Origin: Bedellia somnulentella
Taxonomy: Eukaryota > Arthropoda > Insecta > Lepidoptera > Bedelliidae
DNA length: 64,000 nt
Assembly (NCBI GenBank): GCA_963576735.1
Contig: OY755182.1
Location: forward strand, 5,394,001 to 5,458,000
Direction: 5' to 3'
Shown piece by piece: positions 20,990-31,362 of the stretch. The notes beneath the pieces were generated by a model. The model saw only the letters and a list, made by a program, of their open reading frames with translations, was not told the origin of the DNA and searched no databases. Position numbers and translations under genes: made by a program. The number at the start of each line of letters is the position of its first letter. Position 1 is the first letter of the stretch.

Positions 20990-22239
20990 TAACTAAGTAA
21001 TGTGAGTTTCTTTTCGATATCCTAAATTTTTACCTAACAACCATAATAAACGTACCTTATTTTTAAGTACGTAACAATATGTTTTATTAAATATCAATAC
21101 TTACCATCTAAAGTTACTGTCAATTGCTATTTGAGAGCTAAGTAAATGTTTATTAATTTATCAAAAAATAACATATTTATCACCTAATTTGTTTCAAGAA
21201 ATAAAAACCAACCATGGTTTAGTTAATTATCATTGCTAAGTCTACGACACTATAGATTTAATCAGTAAATAACTTGCCTGTATAATTAAAAAGATAGTCC
21301 ACTCGTAGAAATAAACTCACGAAAGCAGAAATGTATAAAAACTTTATTGTTCAGGCCGTTAAAATATATTATTTAAATGAAAACTGATTTTATTTCTAAC
21401 ACATTTATGTACATTCACTTTTCGCTGTAGATTTAGATGTGTAAGAATCGATAACCATACTTATAGGTATAAAAAAATACTGAAAATTAGAACTCGACGC
21501 GTCGTGACACGACGTGAAAATCGGTCTAAAAGAGACAAAACGAGAAATAAATTTTACTTAGATATTTTAGTTACTAACGATTGCAAAAATGGTCAAGGTG
21601 AAGCCGTAATCAAACCTATCGTGGTTTTGTCAATTTAGCTATGCAACGAGCGCCATTTTTTATATTTAAATCACTTAAATCAGCTATATATGGGGACAAG
21701 TCTTATGAAGCAGTAACTTACGAGTACAAAAATATTGTATATACTAAAATTTTAAATTAAGTGATGACAAGAAATGAAAATGAAATGAATGAATCGTTTG
21801 CATATAAAACTCCGCTCACCACCAACCAACCTAAAAAATCCCCAACCATTTCGCATCAATAATAACCATATACAACATGAACGTACAGCGATTAGTAAAT
21901 CAAGTAATAAATAGGTCACGATTGTTAACCCTAAAACGGCGCGTGGCGTGTTGTACCGCTGTTAGGTAACTTCCTATCGGTCGGTTCCTTCCGCGCCAAC
22001 CGTTCTCCGATATAGTCGATCGAGCAGCGCATCCTTCCGGCAAGGTGCCTTGGAGCACGCCTCTACTACTTTTCGCTGGAAATAAACCTGCAATTTTGTT
22101 GGTCAAGTTCATAAATTGATATACTCGATCGATTTTTGTATCGTGGATATCGGTGTAATTGCACCAAAACAGTTTTTATGCACCAATCAGTCAATGGAGG
22201 TGACTTATGATTGAAAGATTTTGAGTGATTACTTTGATT
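20990..22239. other. unassigned stretch with GC-rich patch
   Basis: Mostly AT-rich. The segment 21930-22090 is distinctly CpG-rich (GGCGCGTGGCG, CCGCGCCAACCG, GATCGAGCAGCGC) and lies after a TATA-like CATATAAAAC at about 21800. It could be a promoter or a solo LTR. I cannot show either. Confidence 0.35.
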
Positions 22240-22312
22240 CTGGCTATATCTTCCACGTTCAACTCACAAAAGATGCTGAGGAATTTCTTGTTCTGGAGCT
22301 TTTCCTATCTTA
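22240..22312 (+). repeat. SINE-A 3' remnant
   Basis: ATCTTCCACGTTCAACTCAC, AAAGATGCTGAGGAATTTC, GAGCTTTTCC match the SINE-A 3' half in order, without the tail. Confidence 0.5.
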
Positions 22313-23512
22313 CATACCTAAAAATCAGCAAGTTAATTAAAATTGTTGCAGTTTTTATTTGCTTTTCTACCCACAAATAATAAACGCTTTAGCTCACAAA
22401 AAGATGCACTAAAACTCTTGGTCATAGAACGCATAGTAATAATAATTGAATTTTCTTTTGATATTACGCAATTAAAGTGATTGTCACAAACGTCAACTTA
22501 ATACACTTAAAAAGCCTTAACATTTTTCAATGCCGAACCAGTAAAATGCATTAACTCTTATTCATACAGAAAAAGCGTTCATTTATAACCGCATTTGCAA
22601 AATGCCACGGAACAATGGCGGCGAGCGCCTGACATTACTTTATTTACGCAAAACATCGTGTGGCTGCGGCACAAACAAACAATGCGATAAGAATGTATTA
22701 GTGTGCGGTCAGCCGCGTATCACTTTTTCTATTACACCTAGCTTCGCCGTCATATCGCCGTGAACGATTTAGAGGGAATATTGCAAGCGGTAAAATAACT
22801 GATGGTATAAAATGTTGATTAATAGATTGAAGTAAATGCTGTGATGGTTTAGTTTGAAATTACATTGAGCTGGTAATTTTTACTTTCATAGAAGTATTTA
22901 TGTATTAATATAAGCCCTCGCGAAATGTAAAACTCTTATTTTATACACACATAACCTTATATCTCGGATTGCAATGCTGTGTAGGTTGTTGTAGCGTTTA
23001 GTTTTTAAACCTGATATTTATTAAATTTTAACGTAAACATTTTCGTTATAAGTAAAAACATAGAATACCAAAGAAAATACTTTAGGGATGAATATACTAC
23101 CCGTTTGTAATGCTAGACATTTTTACCATTATTACGTCCCATCGAAGCAAAACACGAAGACACCTCAAACATCTTTGTCCATTCCGATTGTGCAAGTGTA
23201 GTGTGACCACAAACCGAGACACATACATATTTATGAGGCGAGTTTAATATACAATTTCTATGTATTATCTGCGTATGTAATGCAGGAAGCGGACTTGATG
23301 GTCGTCTCAACGGTCACTCTGTCGTAGATTTTGGTGATATCGCGTAATTGCTTTTCGTTTTTGTACTCTTGTGGTTGTGTTGTGTATGTTTTATGAGCGA
23401 TGCCGATGGCAGGGTTATTGAACTAGGGTTTTGTTTTTGTGGACGGATTGTTTTGATGATTATCTTCTGTGTTTGTATCACATACGTTGATGTGATTAAG
23501 AAATAGTCTTAG
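22313..23512. other. unassigned stretch, GC-richer island
   Basis: A CpG-richer region at 22605-22765 (ATGGCGGCGAGCGCC, GCGGTCAGCCGCG) without a recognisable ORF. Nothing else seen. Confidence 0.4.
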
Positions 23513-23520
23513 CTATAATG

Positions 23521-23741
23521 CCGTGTAGTGCCGGCTTAGAATGTCGCTCTACCCCTTTCTACCCACGGGTGTCGTAAGAGGCGACTAAGGGTATTGGGGC
23601 TTTCTATTGGATTTTTGGGCGATGCGGTTGGAGACCCATCACCAAAAACCTTTATTTTACGATCTTTTCCCCACTCAACTTCCAAAAGTGGCTGAGGGAT
23701 TTATAATTCCCCTTCTAGGGAATTATAGCCGTGAGTATATA
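23521..23741 (+). mobile_element. SINE-A copy, mosaic A3 head / A1 body
   Basis: GCCGTGTAGTGCCGGC and CCACGGGTGTCGTAAGAGG are A3; CTTTTCCCCACTCAACTTCC and CCTTCTAGGG are A1. CTATAATG flanks it (23513-23520 and 23742-23749). The segment with AGCTCTGGCTAC is deleted. Confidence 0.9.
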
Positions 23742-23804
23742 CTATAATGCACTCATAGTACTATATAGTAATATAGTTATGCCCTCAGCCCCCTGAGCCT
23801 ATGA

Positions 23805-23986
23805 GTATGGGGGCTTTTTAAGTAGTTTTTGGGCGATGCGGTTGGAGACCCATCACCAACGATACTTTATTTCTACCATCTTTTCCCCTATCAACTTTTA
23901 AACATGGCTGAGGTTTTCTTAGCTCTTAAGCTCTAGCTACCCCTTTTTGGGACTTATGGCTGTGAGTTGATGCATGTATGTATGTA
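23805..23986 (+). mobile_element. SINE-A copy, A3, 5'-truncated
   Basis: Starts at GTATGGGGGC and carries the A3 diagnostics ACGATACTTTATTTC and CCCTTTTTGGGACTTATGG, tail (ATGT)n. Confidence 0.9.
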
Positions 23987-24302
23987 ATAAGCCTGATAAG
24001 TGATGGAAAAAAGAATACGTTTGTATACTTTGGATGTGATTTTAATTGCAAAATGATTGAACCTGAGATAATTATTTGGTCAAACGGTCACGTAACTGAG
24101 CTTTGATATTTTTGAAGACTTTGAGTTATCTATTAATATAATGTCATGGCTACGGCTTATTAGTTAAAGGGTTAGCAGAGATTACCTCTCCTATTATATG
24201 ATACTCTCTAGAAGATCTATTATTTTTCTGTAATTGTGTGTCTTTTGTTACGGCGAATAAAATTCTTTCTTTTTCATTGTACCACGATCATACCTACTTT
24301 CT
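23987..24302. other. unassigned stretch
   Basis: Nothing recognised. Confidence 0.5.
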
Positions 24303-24564
24303 ACATACATATACATGTACATACATACATATACTCACGGCTATAATTCCCTAGAAGGGGTAGTCAGAGCTAAGGAATTAGAAATTCCTCAGCCACTTTT
24401 GGAAAGTTCAGTGGGGAAAAGATGGTATAATAAAGGTTGGTGACGATGGGTATCCCACCGCATCGCCCAATATTCCCTTAAAAACCCCAATACCGTTAGT
24501 CGCCTCTTACGTACACCCGACGGTAGAAATTGGGTAGCGCTATTCTGAGCCGGCGCTACACAGC
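24303..24564 (-). mobile_element. SINE-A copy, A1, near full length
   Basis: Reverse orientation, with a long ATGT-type tail and a complete head ending GCTGTGTAGCGCC. It abuts the tail of the next SINE-A. Confidence 0.9.
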
Positions 24565-24566
24565 TA

Positions 24567-24705
24567 CTCACATATATATATATATATATATATACATATA
24601 CTCACGGCCGAAAATCCCAAAAAGGGGTAGCCAGAGCTTTAAAGTTTGATACTCCTCTTCCACATTTGGAAGTTGATGGGGGACAAGATGACATTACTAC
24701 TTTTT
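24567..24705 (-). mobile_element. SINE-A 3' part, A3, with (AT)n tail
   Basis: Tail expanded into (AT)n at about 24573-24594, then ACTCACGGCC, CCAAAAAGGGGTAGCC and GATGGGGGACAAGATG. The 5' half is absent. Confidence 0.85.
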
Positions 24706-25614
24706 ACCTTTCATCTTAACCCTTTCTTTTACTACGCTGTGAAATATAACCAATCGTAAATCTGAGATATCTACGAGACAACTCAAGACTCGAAACAAAA
24801 CAATGACTATATGAAACACGGTCCATTTCCATCGATCAAATCAACGTCAACGGAAATCGATGATTCGTCATCATCAGCCCAAAAGAGCCGCCAAGTGTTT
24901 GATATGACGGACTGATGGAAGTTAAAAGACTAATTACTAAACAGATTTAATCACTTAAGATAAAGATGTGAGGATGAAATCGTAAGTTGTAGAGTCTGCA
25001 TCGCGTGCGAGTCGCGACGTATCGTATTTTTTTCGTGTATGCATGTTTTTATTAAGATCATGCATAATATAGCGATATTGATTTGTGTGATGTAACACCA
25101 CACTTTTGCTTGCATCGCAAGCAAAAGTGTGGTGTATTTTTTTCATAAAAATTAAAAGTTATATTTTATTATAAATTTTCAAGATATTCGCGATTTTTTG
25201 TCATGCAGTGCTTAGACATCATAGGCTCATTTCTTTCCAAAAGTATCTTTGGAGGCGAAATAAAAGTCAAAGCTGTGCGTGGATGATTTCAATCTAGAGT
25301 CGAAACTGACCAATAAAAAAAATTATCATTTATTTCAGGCAACGGTGACCCATATAAACAGACATAAGAAAAACCACACAATAATGTTATAATTATTAAA
25401 ATTTGAAATAAAAGCATTGAAATAACTGACTGAATGAATTTATTCAGTACTCTATACTAAAGTTTGACTCTGAATCCCATAATATATTTTCAGCCCAAAT
25501 AGAGGGCTGGATATTGATGCCTGTGGTTGGCGCTTAATAAAATAAAGCTTAAGTTAAACGAAATTACACTTTGCTTTATTTTATTTTACAACTTACTGTG
25601 CAGTGAAAAATATT
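24706..25614. other. unassigned stretch with perfect hairpin
   Basis: Contains the hairpin at 25095-25135. Otherwise unique AT-rich sequence. Confidence 0.5.
25095..25135. repeat. perfect hairpin, 19-bp arms, 3-base loop
   Basis: ACACCACACTTTTGCTTGC (25095-25113), loop ATC, exact reverse complement at 25117-25135. Unrelated in sequence to the hairpin at 5236. The loop is too short for an ordinary microRNA precursor. Confidence 0.9.
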
Positions 25615-25740
25615 GGAGGTTGTTGGTGATGGGTATCCAACCGCATCACCCAAACTCCATTAAGAAGCCCCAATATCCTTAGTCGCCTCTTAGACGGGAA
25701 GAAACGGGGTAGTGCTAATCTAAACCGACACTACACAGCA
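25615..25740 (-). mobile_element. SINE-A 5' half only
   Basis: Contains the head (TGCTGTGTAGTGTCGG complement) to GGTGATGGG, but no 3' module. Loss of the 3' end must be secondary. Confidence 0.8.
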
Positions 25741-26082
25741 AAAAAAAATCGTGTATGTCATTTTATTGGAATATTTCATGAGAGGTATGCTTTGTTGATT
25801 ATGATTAAAACAGCACTAAGCCATTTCTTTTCGCGATAATCGTAATAGGTATCAATTGTTAACATGAATATATTAATTTTCTTACTCATAATACGGCTAT
25901 AATTTCAAGAATGGGAAATAGAAGTCTTCAAATTGACTAGTATACAGCCACTTACGAAAAATAGAGAGATAGATAAAAAAAATACCTGCATATCATAGGT
26001 TATGTTCTCGTTTAATTTGAATCGTGTCAGGCTGTCACTATTTGTAGTGTCTATATCATTTGTAATTAATTGAATTTAAAAA
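25741..26082. other. unassigned stretch
   Basis: AACAGCACTAAGCCATTTC at about 25807 may be another eroded SINE-A head. Nothing certain. Confidence 0.35.
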
Positions 26083-26126
26083 ATGGTGCGTAGTGATGGC
26101 TTAGAATACACTACCCCAGTTCTTAA
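26083..26126 (+). mobile_element. SINE-A head, left of MULE insertion
   Basis: GTGCGTAGTGATGGCTTAG and ACACTACCCCAGTTCTT are the SINE-A 5' end. The partner 3' half lies at 27525-27628 beyond the DNA transposon; the middle has been lost. Confidence 0.75.
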
Positions 26127-26155
26127 TTTTACTTACTTACTTACTTTTTATAGGC

Positions 26156-27497
26156 TTATTCCACATATCCCCGTTGACAATCCCCGTCAAAAGGGATTAG
26201 TGAACTTTTTGTTCACAAATCCCCGTTATCGCCAATTGGAGCTTGTAATGGGGATTAGTGGACATTAATCCCCGTTAAGTTAAAAATAAAATAATCATGT
26301 AAGAATCAGTTACCTTCTATTTATTGTTGGATAAGAACTCACTTATTGATTATTGTAATAATCAAATTAAATTACTGTTTTACTACTAAACTATTGCTAT
26401 TCTAAAAATCAAATTTTTTACTATTATTTACGTTTCTTCAATATAATGATAGAGCTGTGAATAACAAAACGTAAGTACATACTAAATAATAAAATACAGA
26501 CAGTTACTTTCAAGTAATAACATATTTTGCATTTCTTACTGCCTACAATCACAGTTTATTAGTTATATTTACTTAACACGCCTATCAAAACACAGTTTGT
26601 TACATGTATTTATTAAAAAGGATACATCAAAACATAGCATTTCTAACATAATAAATTCACAGATTGATTGACAATTGGTAAAATCACAGATTGTTACGAT
26701 TATTAATAAAAAATAATATACCTAAGCTTCTTTATGATATGCTATTTGAGGAAGAATACAAAATTAACATAATTAACAAAATGTGTTAATAATAAAAGGT
26801 TTTGAATTACCTAAGCTTCTCTAAGGAGTGCCCAATCGTAATTTCCCCAGTAAGAAATTCCATTTGGACCTCCTGTTTAAATTTTTCGCAATTAATGCTT
26901 TTCATCGTTTCTTCTGCATTACCTTTACCTTCAGAAACCCGCAATGCTAGTACTTCATAATGCGATGCGTTTCCAGCTAGCGCTGTGAGAAGCTTCAAGA
27001 TATTAGGTTTCTTTTTAACACTCGCTTTTTGATTTTATTGTTCCATGCTTCCATTAAATTAGTAGTGCGATGGGTCTGGCCAAATATACACCATATTTTA
27101 ATAAAATCGTCTTGTAACCATTGCCTTAGCATATAATTTCTGAACTGTTAATTGTATAGTATGTACTTGCGTTTTGTTATTAACAGCTCTCTCATTTAAT
27201 TGAAAAAACGTAAATAACAGTAATAATTTTGATTTTAGTATGAATGGTGTTGTAATGAAGCTTAAATTTAATTTAATTTGATTATAACAATAATCAATAA
27301 GTGAGTTCTTATCCAACAATAAAAAGAAGGTACCTGACTCTTACATGATTATTTTATTTTTAACTTAACGGGGATTAATGAACTTTTAAGTTCACTAATC
27401 CCCATTACAAGCTCCATTTGGCGTTAACGGGGATTTGTGAACAAAAAGTTCACTAATCCCCGTTGACGGGGATTGTCAACGGGGATTAGTGGAATAA
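26156..27497. mobile_element. Mutator-like (MULE) DNA transposon with long TIRs
   Basis: The ends are long inverted repeats: left about 26156-26485, right about 27165-27497, with outer motif TTATTCCAC. Both arms hold several copies of AATCCCCGTT in alternating orientation, then a shared inner block (AAATAATCATGTAAGA, GGATAAGAACTCACTTATTG). TTTTTATA at 26145-26152 and 27498-27505 is a candidate 8-bp target duplication, with three extra bases (GGC) on the left. The interior keeps only a short transposase relic (26807-27132), so the copy is non-autonomous. It is nested in a SINE-A. The MULE assignment rests on that relic and on the long TIR, not on a database match. Confidence 0.82.
26807..27132 (-). 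pseudogene. MULE transposase C-terminal relic, frameshifted
   Basis: First frame (27132 to 26995) reads MLRQWLQDDFIKIW, then GQTHRTTNLMEAWNNKIKKR, which fits the 'RTNN.vE.w...ln' signature after the catalytic core of MULE transposases. It hits TGA at 26995-26997. A shifted frame picks up at once: PNILKLLTALAGNASHYEVL to HSLEKLR, TAA at 26807-26809. Joining the two needs one small indel. About 109 residues remain; the DDE triad and zinc-binding N-terminus are gone. An AG|GTAATT donor-like site sits at the end of the second frame, so the parent gene may have had an intron there. Family assignment is by motif recognition. Confidence 0.7.
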
Positions 27498-27524
27498 TTT
27501 TTATAATATTTTTTTTTTTTATAA

Positions 27525-27628
27525 TATTTTCCCTATTTAACTTCCAAAAGTGGCTAAAAGAATTTCTGATTTTGTAGCTCTGGCTACACCTTCTAGGGAT
27601 TTATAGCCTCAAGTCTATATATGTATGT
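27525..27628 (+). mobile_element. SINE-A 3' half, right of MULE insertion
   Basis: CCCTATTTAACTTCCAAAAG to CTTCTAGGGATTTATAGCC and ATATGTATG. Together with 26083-26126 it forms the broken host of the MULE. Confidence 0.85.
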
Positions 27629-27890
27629 TAAAAAAAATATATGTCATTGATATATCTAATTTATTTTTACTGAAATTTGTTTTCAGGTGTGCTGTGGTGT
27701 CATACGACTATATTCGTACATTTTGTACAAGAAGTAATGAAACCATTAGTAGAAACCATATCACGAATCGGGCATTTTAATTTTAGTATCAAGAGGTGTA
27801 TTCAATTATAACTGATAGATTTCAAGTGCAACATACTTAGGACTAATTGAAAATTAAACGGTGTACCTACTTCACAAACATGTTATTTTT

Positions 27891-28036
27891 TGTCGCATAC
27901 ATAAATATACTAACGCCGTTAGTTCCCATTGGGGTAGGCAAAAAATATCGATGGTCACTTTGTACGATCCTGGCAAACCTCTCTAGCTTCGTTTTTGTCT
28001 ATCAATCTTTTCATACATGCTCTTTTATAATTATTT
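27891..28036 (-). mobile_element. LINE-F fragment
   Basis: Reverse of the LINE-F end: ATACTAACGCCGTTAG, CCCATTGGGGTAGGC, TTTGTACGATCCTGGCAAAC, CTATCAATCTTTTCATACA, GCTCTTTTAT. Confidence 0.88.
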
Positions 28037-28696
28037 TATTATATTTTCCTTTATGTCGCTAGAGGAAGTTTCAGCTCTTATAAATGAAAGCTAAAAGTAT
28101 TTCGGGAGTCTTCAAAGGCTGAGAATTTACTGATTTTCGAAGAAGAGCGGGGCAAAGACGTATTCGGGAGGACAAGGCGATACCTGTGACACTGAGCTGC
28201 ACAAGGCGATACCTGTGACACTGAGCTGCTGAGACTATGCAACAAACAGTACAAAACTCATTTTTCATCATAATAATGATAAAATTATCATCATACACGT
28301 CCCACCGTACAAAGCCACAGAATCCAACATACGTTTTGTTTGAAAGCCAACATAATACTATTAAAGAACTATTATAAACACCTTAATCTATTCCACACAC
28401 TATTCTCTTACGTTTACATCCTTTTCTTTATCCCTGTGTCTGATAGAGATGAAAGCTTAAAGGCTGTATGTTACGTCAAAGGATAACGTTGTAATGAGAA
28501 AAGAATATGGTTGGTTGGTTTCTAATGTCTAATCACAGGGATGCTCATAATGTACTCAAAACCTCAAACTGCTCCCAGCCATAAGAAAATCATCTCAATA
28601 TTGCATGAAGTGTTTTGTGCGCAATTGTGAGCATACATGAACTGGGCGATGGTACACTGCTGCCTTGCTAATAAAACATAGAATTGCAAATTTAAC
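28037..28696. other. unassigned stretch with 29-bp tandem duplication
   Basis: Units 28172-28200 and 28201-28229 are identical (beginning ACAAGGCGATACCTG, ending CTGAGCTGC). No element recognised around them. Confidence 0.7.
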
Positions 28697-28706
28697 ATAA
28701 ATAATA

Positions 28707-28876
28707 CTTTAAATCTTTTTGTTCATGAAAGAAAAATTTTGAAACAGGCGGAAAGAATTTCGCGCTGGCAGCCATTGATACGGTGGCTCAATTGGCAGAG
28801 CGTCGGGGCGTATACCCGAGGTCACGGGTTCGATTCCCGCCTGTGTCGAAATTTTTCTTTCCTTTATTTATTAGTA
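28707..28876. mobile_element. FB-E with intact A and B boxes, 10-bp TSD
   Basis: Forward part: head CTGGCAGCCATTGATACGG, A-box TGGCTCAATTGGCAGAGCG, B-box GGTTCGATTCCCGCC, tail TTTCTTTCCTTTATTTATT. It is preceded by a short reverse arm (TTTAAATCTTTTTGTTCATG, AAGAAAAATTTTGAAACAGG). ATAAATAATA lies at 28697-28706 and 28877-28886. The best single source for the FB-E head; not a functional tRNA gene because the acceptor ends do not pair. Confidence 0.88.
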
Positions 28877-28968
28877 ATAAATAATAGTTGCTGAGTGAAT
28901 TAAATATCGAAAAAACCTTTCCTTTCCTATATGAAAATGTATATTTTATTCACAAAATTCGACAATGA

Positions 28969-29211
28969 TCATACATACTCACGGCTATAAATCCCTAGAA
29001 GGGGTCACCAGAGCTAATGAATTAGAAATTTCTTAGCCATTTTGGGAAAGTCGAGTTGGGAAAAGATGGTAAAACAAAGGTTGTTGGTGATGGGTCTCCA
29101 ACCGCATCACCTAAAAGTTCCTTAAAAGCACCAATACTATACCAGTCGCCTCTTACGTACTCACATCGAAAAATATGTGTTAGTGCTCTTCCAAGCCGAC
29201 ACTACAAAGCT
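28969..29211 (-). mobile_element. SINE-A copy, A1
   Basis: Reverse orientation from CATACATACTCACGGC to AGCTTTGTAGTGTCGG complement; moderately diverged. Confidence 0.88.
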
Positions 29212-29495
29212 ATTGTAAAATAACATAAATTCAAGTACAGACATTTATTCCACAGCGATAGTAAAGGCTAAAGAAGGGTTGCAGTGTAATAGGATGTGAA
29301 GATAATAATTTACAGAACTCTTGAGCCACTCATTAACCACAATTGTTTTATAATCTTAACCATGTCATTTTATAAATGGACTGAAAATGTGAGAAATCAC
29401 AAGTACCTTTTATTACTGCCATCTTTTAGACCTTGCTATTTCATTTCACTCGGTAATCTACTCGATTTTATTATTAGATCACTTAAATTAAAATT
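29212..29495. other. unassigned stretch
   Basis: Nothing recognised. Confidence 0.5.
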
Positions 29496-29540
29496 AAACG
29501 TTCACATCGTATATCCCCGAAGAGGTTGGCAGAGGAGTCA
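29496..29540 (-). repeat. SINE-B 3' remnant
   Basis: AACGTTCACATCGTATATCC and CCGAAGAGGTTGGCAGAGG are the reverse SINE-B end; only about 45 bases. Confidence 0.7.
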
Positions 29541-29682
29541 TAACAAATTATATCATATCACTTACTAATTCAAATAGTCTATTTGACATCTCTAAATAAA
29601 TTAAGCATAAGTTTTTGTTAGCAAAAAACGTATAAGAAAACCAGGTCATAATGGGTGAATTTCCACACAATATTCTTTTAGA

Positions 29683-30040
29683 CGACGTGATAGTTCAATG
29701 GGTAGAACACCGGTTAACGCGCAAACGACTAGTGTTCAAATCCCGGGTCGGGCCCACACCAATTTGTCTTTTCTAAAGACATATGTGTGGTTAATTTATC
29801 ATGGTTGCTAACGGTGAAGGAAAACATCGTGAGGAAACCCACATGACTAAGTTGTACTTAGTCATGTGACAGTGTATTCGTACAAAACGGCGATAGGCCT
29901 GCCCCCTATCACGTGAATACACTGTCCATGCAAAACGTGGGGACTGTGAACACCAGTGACAAAGTCACGTGATGTTCAGAAGTATTAGTACCTCTGCCAA
30001 CCCCTTCGGGGATATTCGGCGTGAACATTGTTGTTATGTT
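29683..30040 (+). mobile_element. SINE-B copy, full length, 11-bp TSD
   Basis: A-box TAGTTCAATGGGTAGAAC, B-box GTGTTCAAATCCCGG, body, CAACCCCTTCGGGGATATTC and GGCGTGAACATTGTTG. ATTCTTTTAGA is duplicated at 29672-29682 and 30041-30051. Second complete unit in the window. Confidence 0.93.
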
Positions 30041-30063
30041 ATTCTTTTAGAACTTACTTAGAC

Positions 30064-30092
30064 TTGTAGTGTCGGCTTAGAATAGTATTACA
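30064..30092 (+). repeat. SINE-A head fragment
   Basis: TTGTAGTGTCGGCTTAG and AATAGTATTAC only; the rest of the element is missing. Confidence 0.65.
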
Positions 30093-30366
30093 GACCTTCA
30101 AAGAACATACAAAACTACTAGCTTGAGTTGCCAGTTCTAGATCTGTTAGCCAACTTTATTTGTGTATAAGGTCAGTCTAGATCAGTCAGAGTTCAAGATT
30201 TAGTTAAGGTGAAACTATTTTTAGTTGCTTACATATTACGTGATTAAAGTTTATTATTTTTTCAGGCAGTCTGTTTTACTAATAAACTTTAATGGCGGGT
30301 TGTGCCCTAAAATTCTATTTATTTATTACTATTTAATAAAAAACATTTATTTGGCGGTATCGCGGT

Positions 30367-30565
30367 AGCACTCACCCATTTATTCACGCGGATGTCGTAA
30401 AGGGCTACTTAGAGCGTTGGGGCTTTACAAAGTATTACAGGGAAATGCAATTTAAGTTTAATGTAAGAATATGTTGCTAATTCAACGTCCAAAAGTCACT
30501 GAAGAATTTACTTGTTTCGCAGCTCTGTATAACCCATTATACGGTGTATAGTAGCGTATATAGTT
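30367..30565 (+). mobile_element. SINE-A copy, A3-like, old
   Basis: ATCGCGGTAGCACTC, CACGCGGATGTCGTAAAG, GTCCAAAAGTCACTGAAG, GCAGCTCTGTATAACCC in order; tail lost. Confidence 0.65.
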
Positions 30566-31110
30566 TAAGAGATTATGTAAGTTTGTTTACTTATGAATCA
30601 ACCTAAATCATCTTAGTTCTATGGAAAAAAAGGTAGTTGAAAATAGTTGAAGGGCGTAGGTCCAATCTTCAATAAACGCATAGGAAGGAAGCTGGTCACG
30701 ACACGACTAATCTGAGTTGTCTGCATCTCATATGGCATTCGCGGCCGCGGCCCGACATAGAAAATTGCGTACATGCCGAGGCAATTTGCTAAGACCACAG
30801 ACTACTGACTGTTTAGCTAGCAGACTTCGATGTAATAAGTTTGAACTGCAAATGATAGATGATTTGATTTACGAAATGAATTAAAAACGCAACTGGACAT
30901 TAAAGCTAAAACTCTGTTTTTAATGTCACTAAAATTTGCAGGTTGCTCGTATAACTGATGCAGCATTTGGTGCAACCATAGGCCAATTACAGGAGTGAAA
31001 GAAAGAACAGATTTTTGTAACAAAATAAATCAACCTGTTCCAATTTTACGCTTTAAAATATTAATTTCATGATGTGTCATGTGTCCCCCTAATTTTATAT
31101 TTGTTAGAAT
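30566..31110. other. unassigned stretch
   Basis: Includes GCGGCCGC at about 30740 in a small CG-rich spot. Nothing assignable. Confidence 0.5.
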
Positions 31111-31170
31111 GTTTTTGTTCATGAAAACCTCATGTGGGGATTATTTCTAATAAATACAAGAAAAAATATC
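31111..31170 (-). mobile_element. FB-E tail fragment
   Basis: GTTTTTGTTCATGAAAACC, TCATGTGGGGATTATTTC, AATAAATACAAG. One arm only, no target duplication found. Confidence 0.8.
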
Positions 31171-31362
31171 TTAATAAATCTTGTTCCGTAATTTTCAGGC
31201 CTACATACTTGGGAAATAAAAAAAAAACACATACGCAGTTTTATTAAAGTATTTTTATAACCAATCAGATAGGTAGCTATATCCACAAAATATAAATTGT
31301 AGTATTCAATTAAATTTTGATTGCAACACTAGTGCAGAACCGTTTTTAACGTAAATGTCATC

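Noticed and set aside
25095..25135. microRNA precursor
   Set aside because: The 3-base loop and perfect 19-bp stem with no extended imperfect helix do not fit a Drosha substrate.
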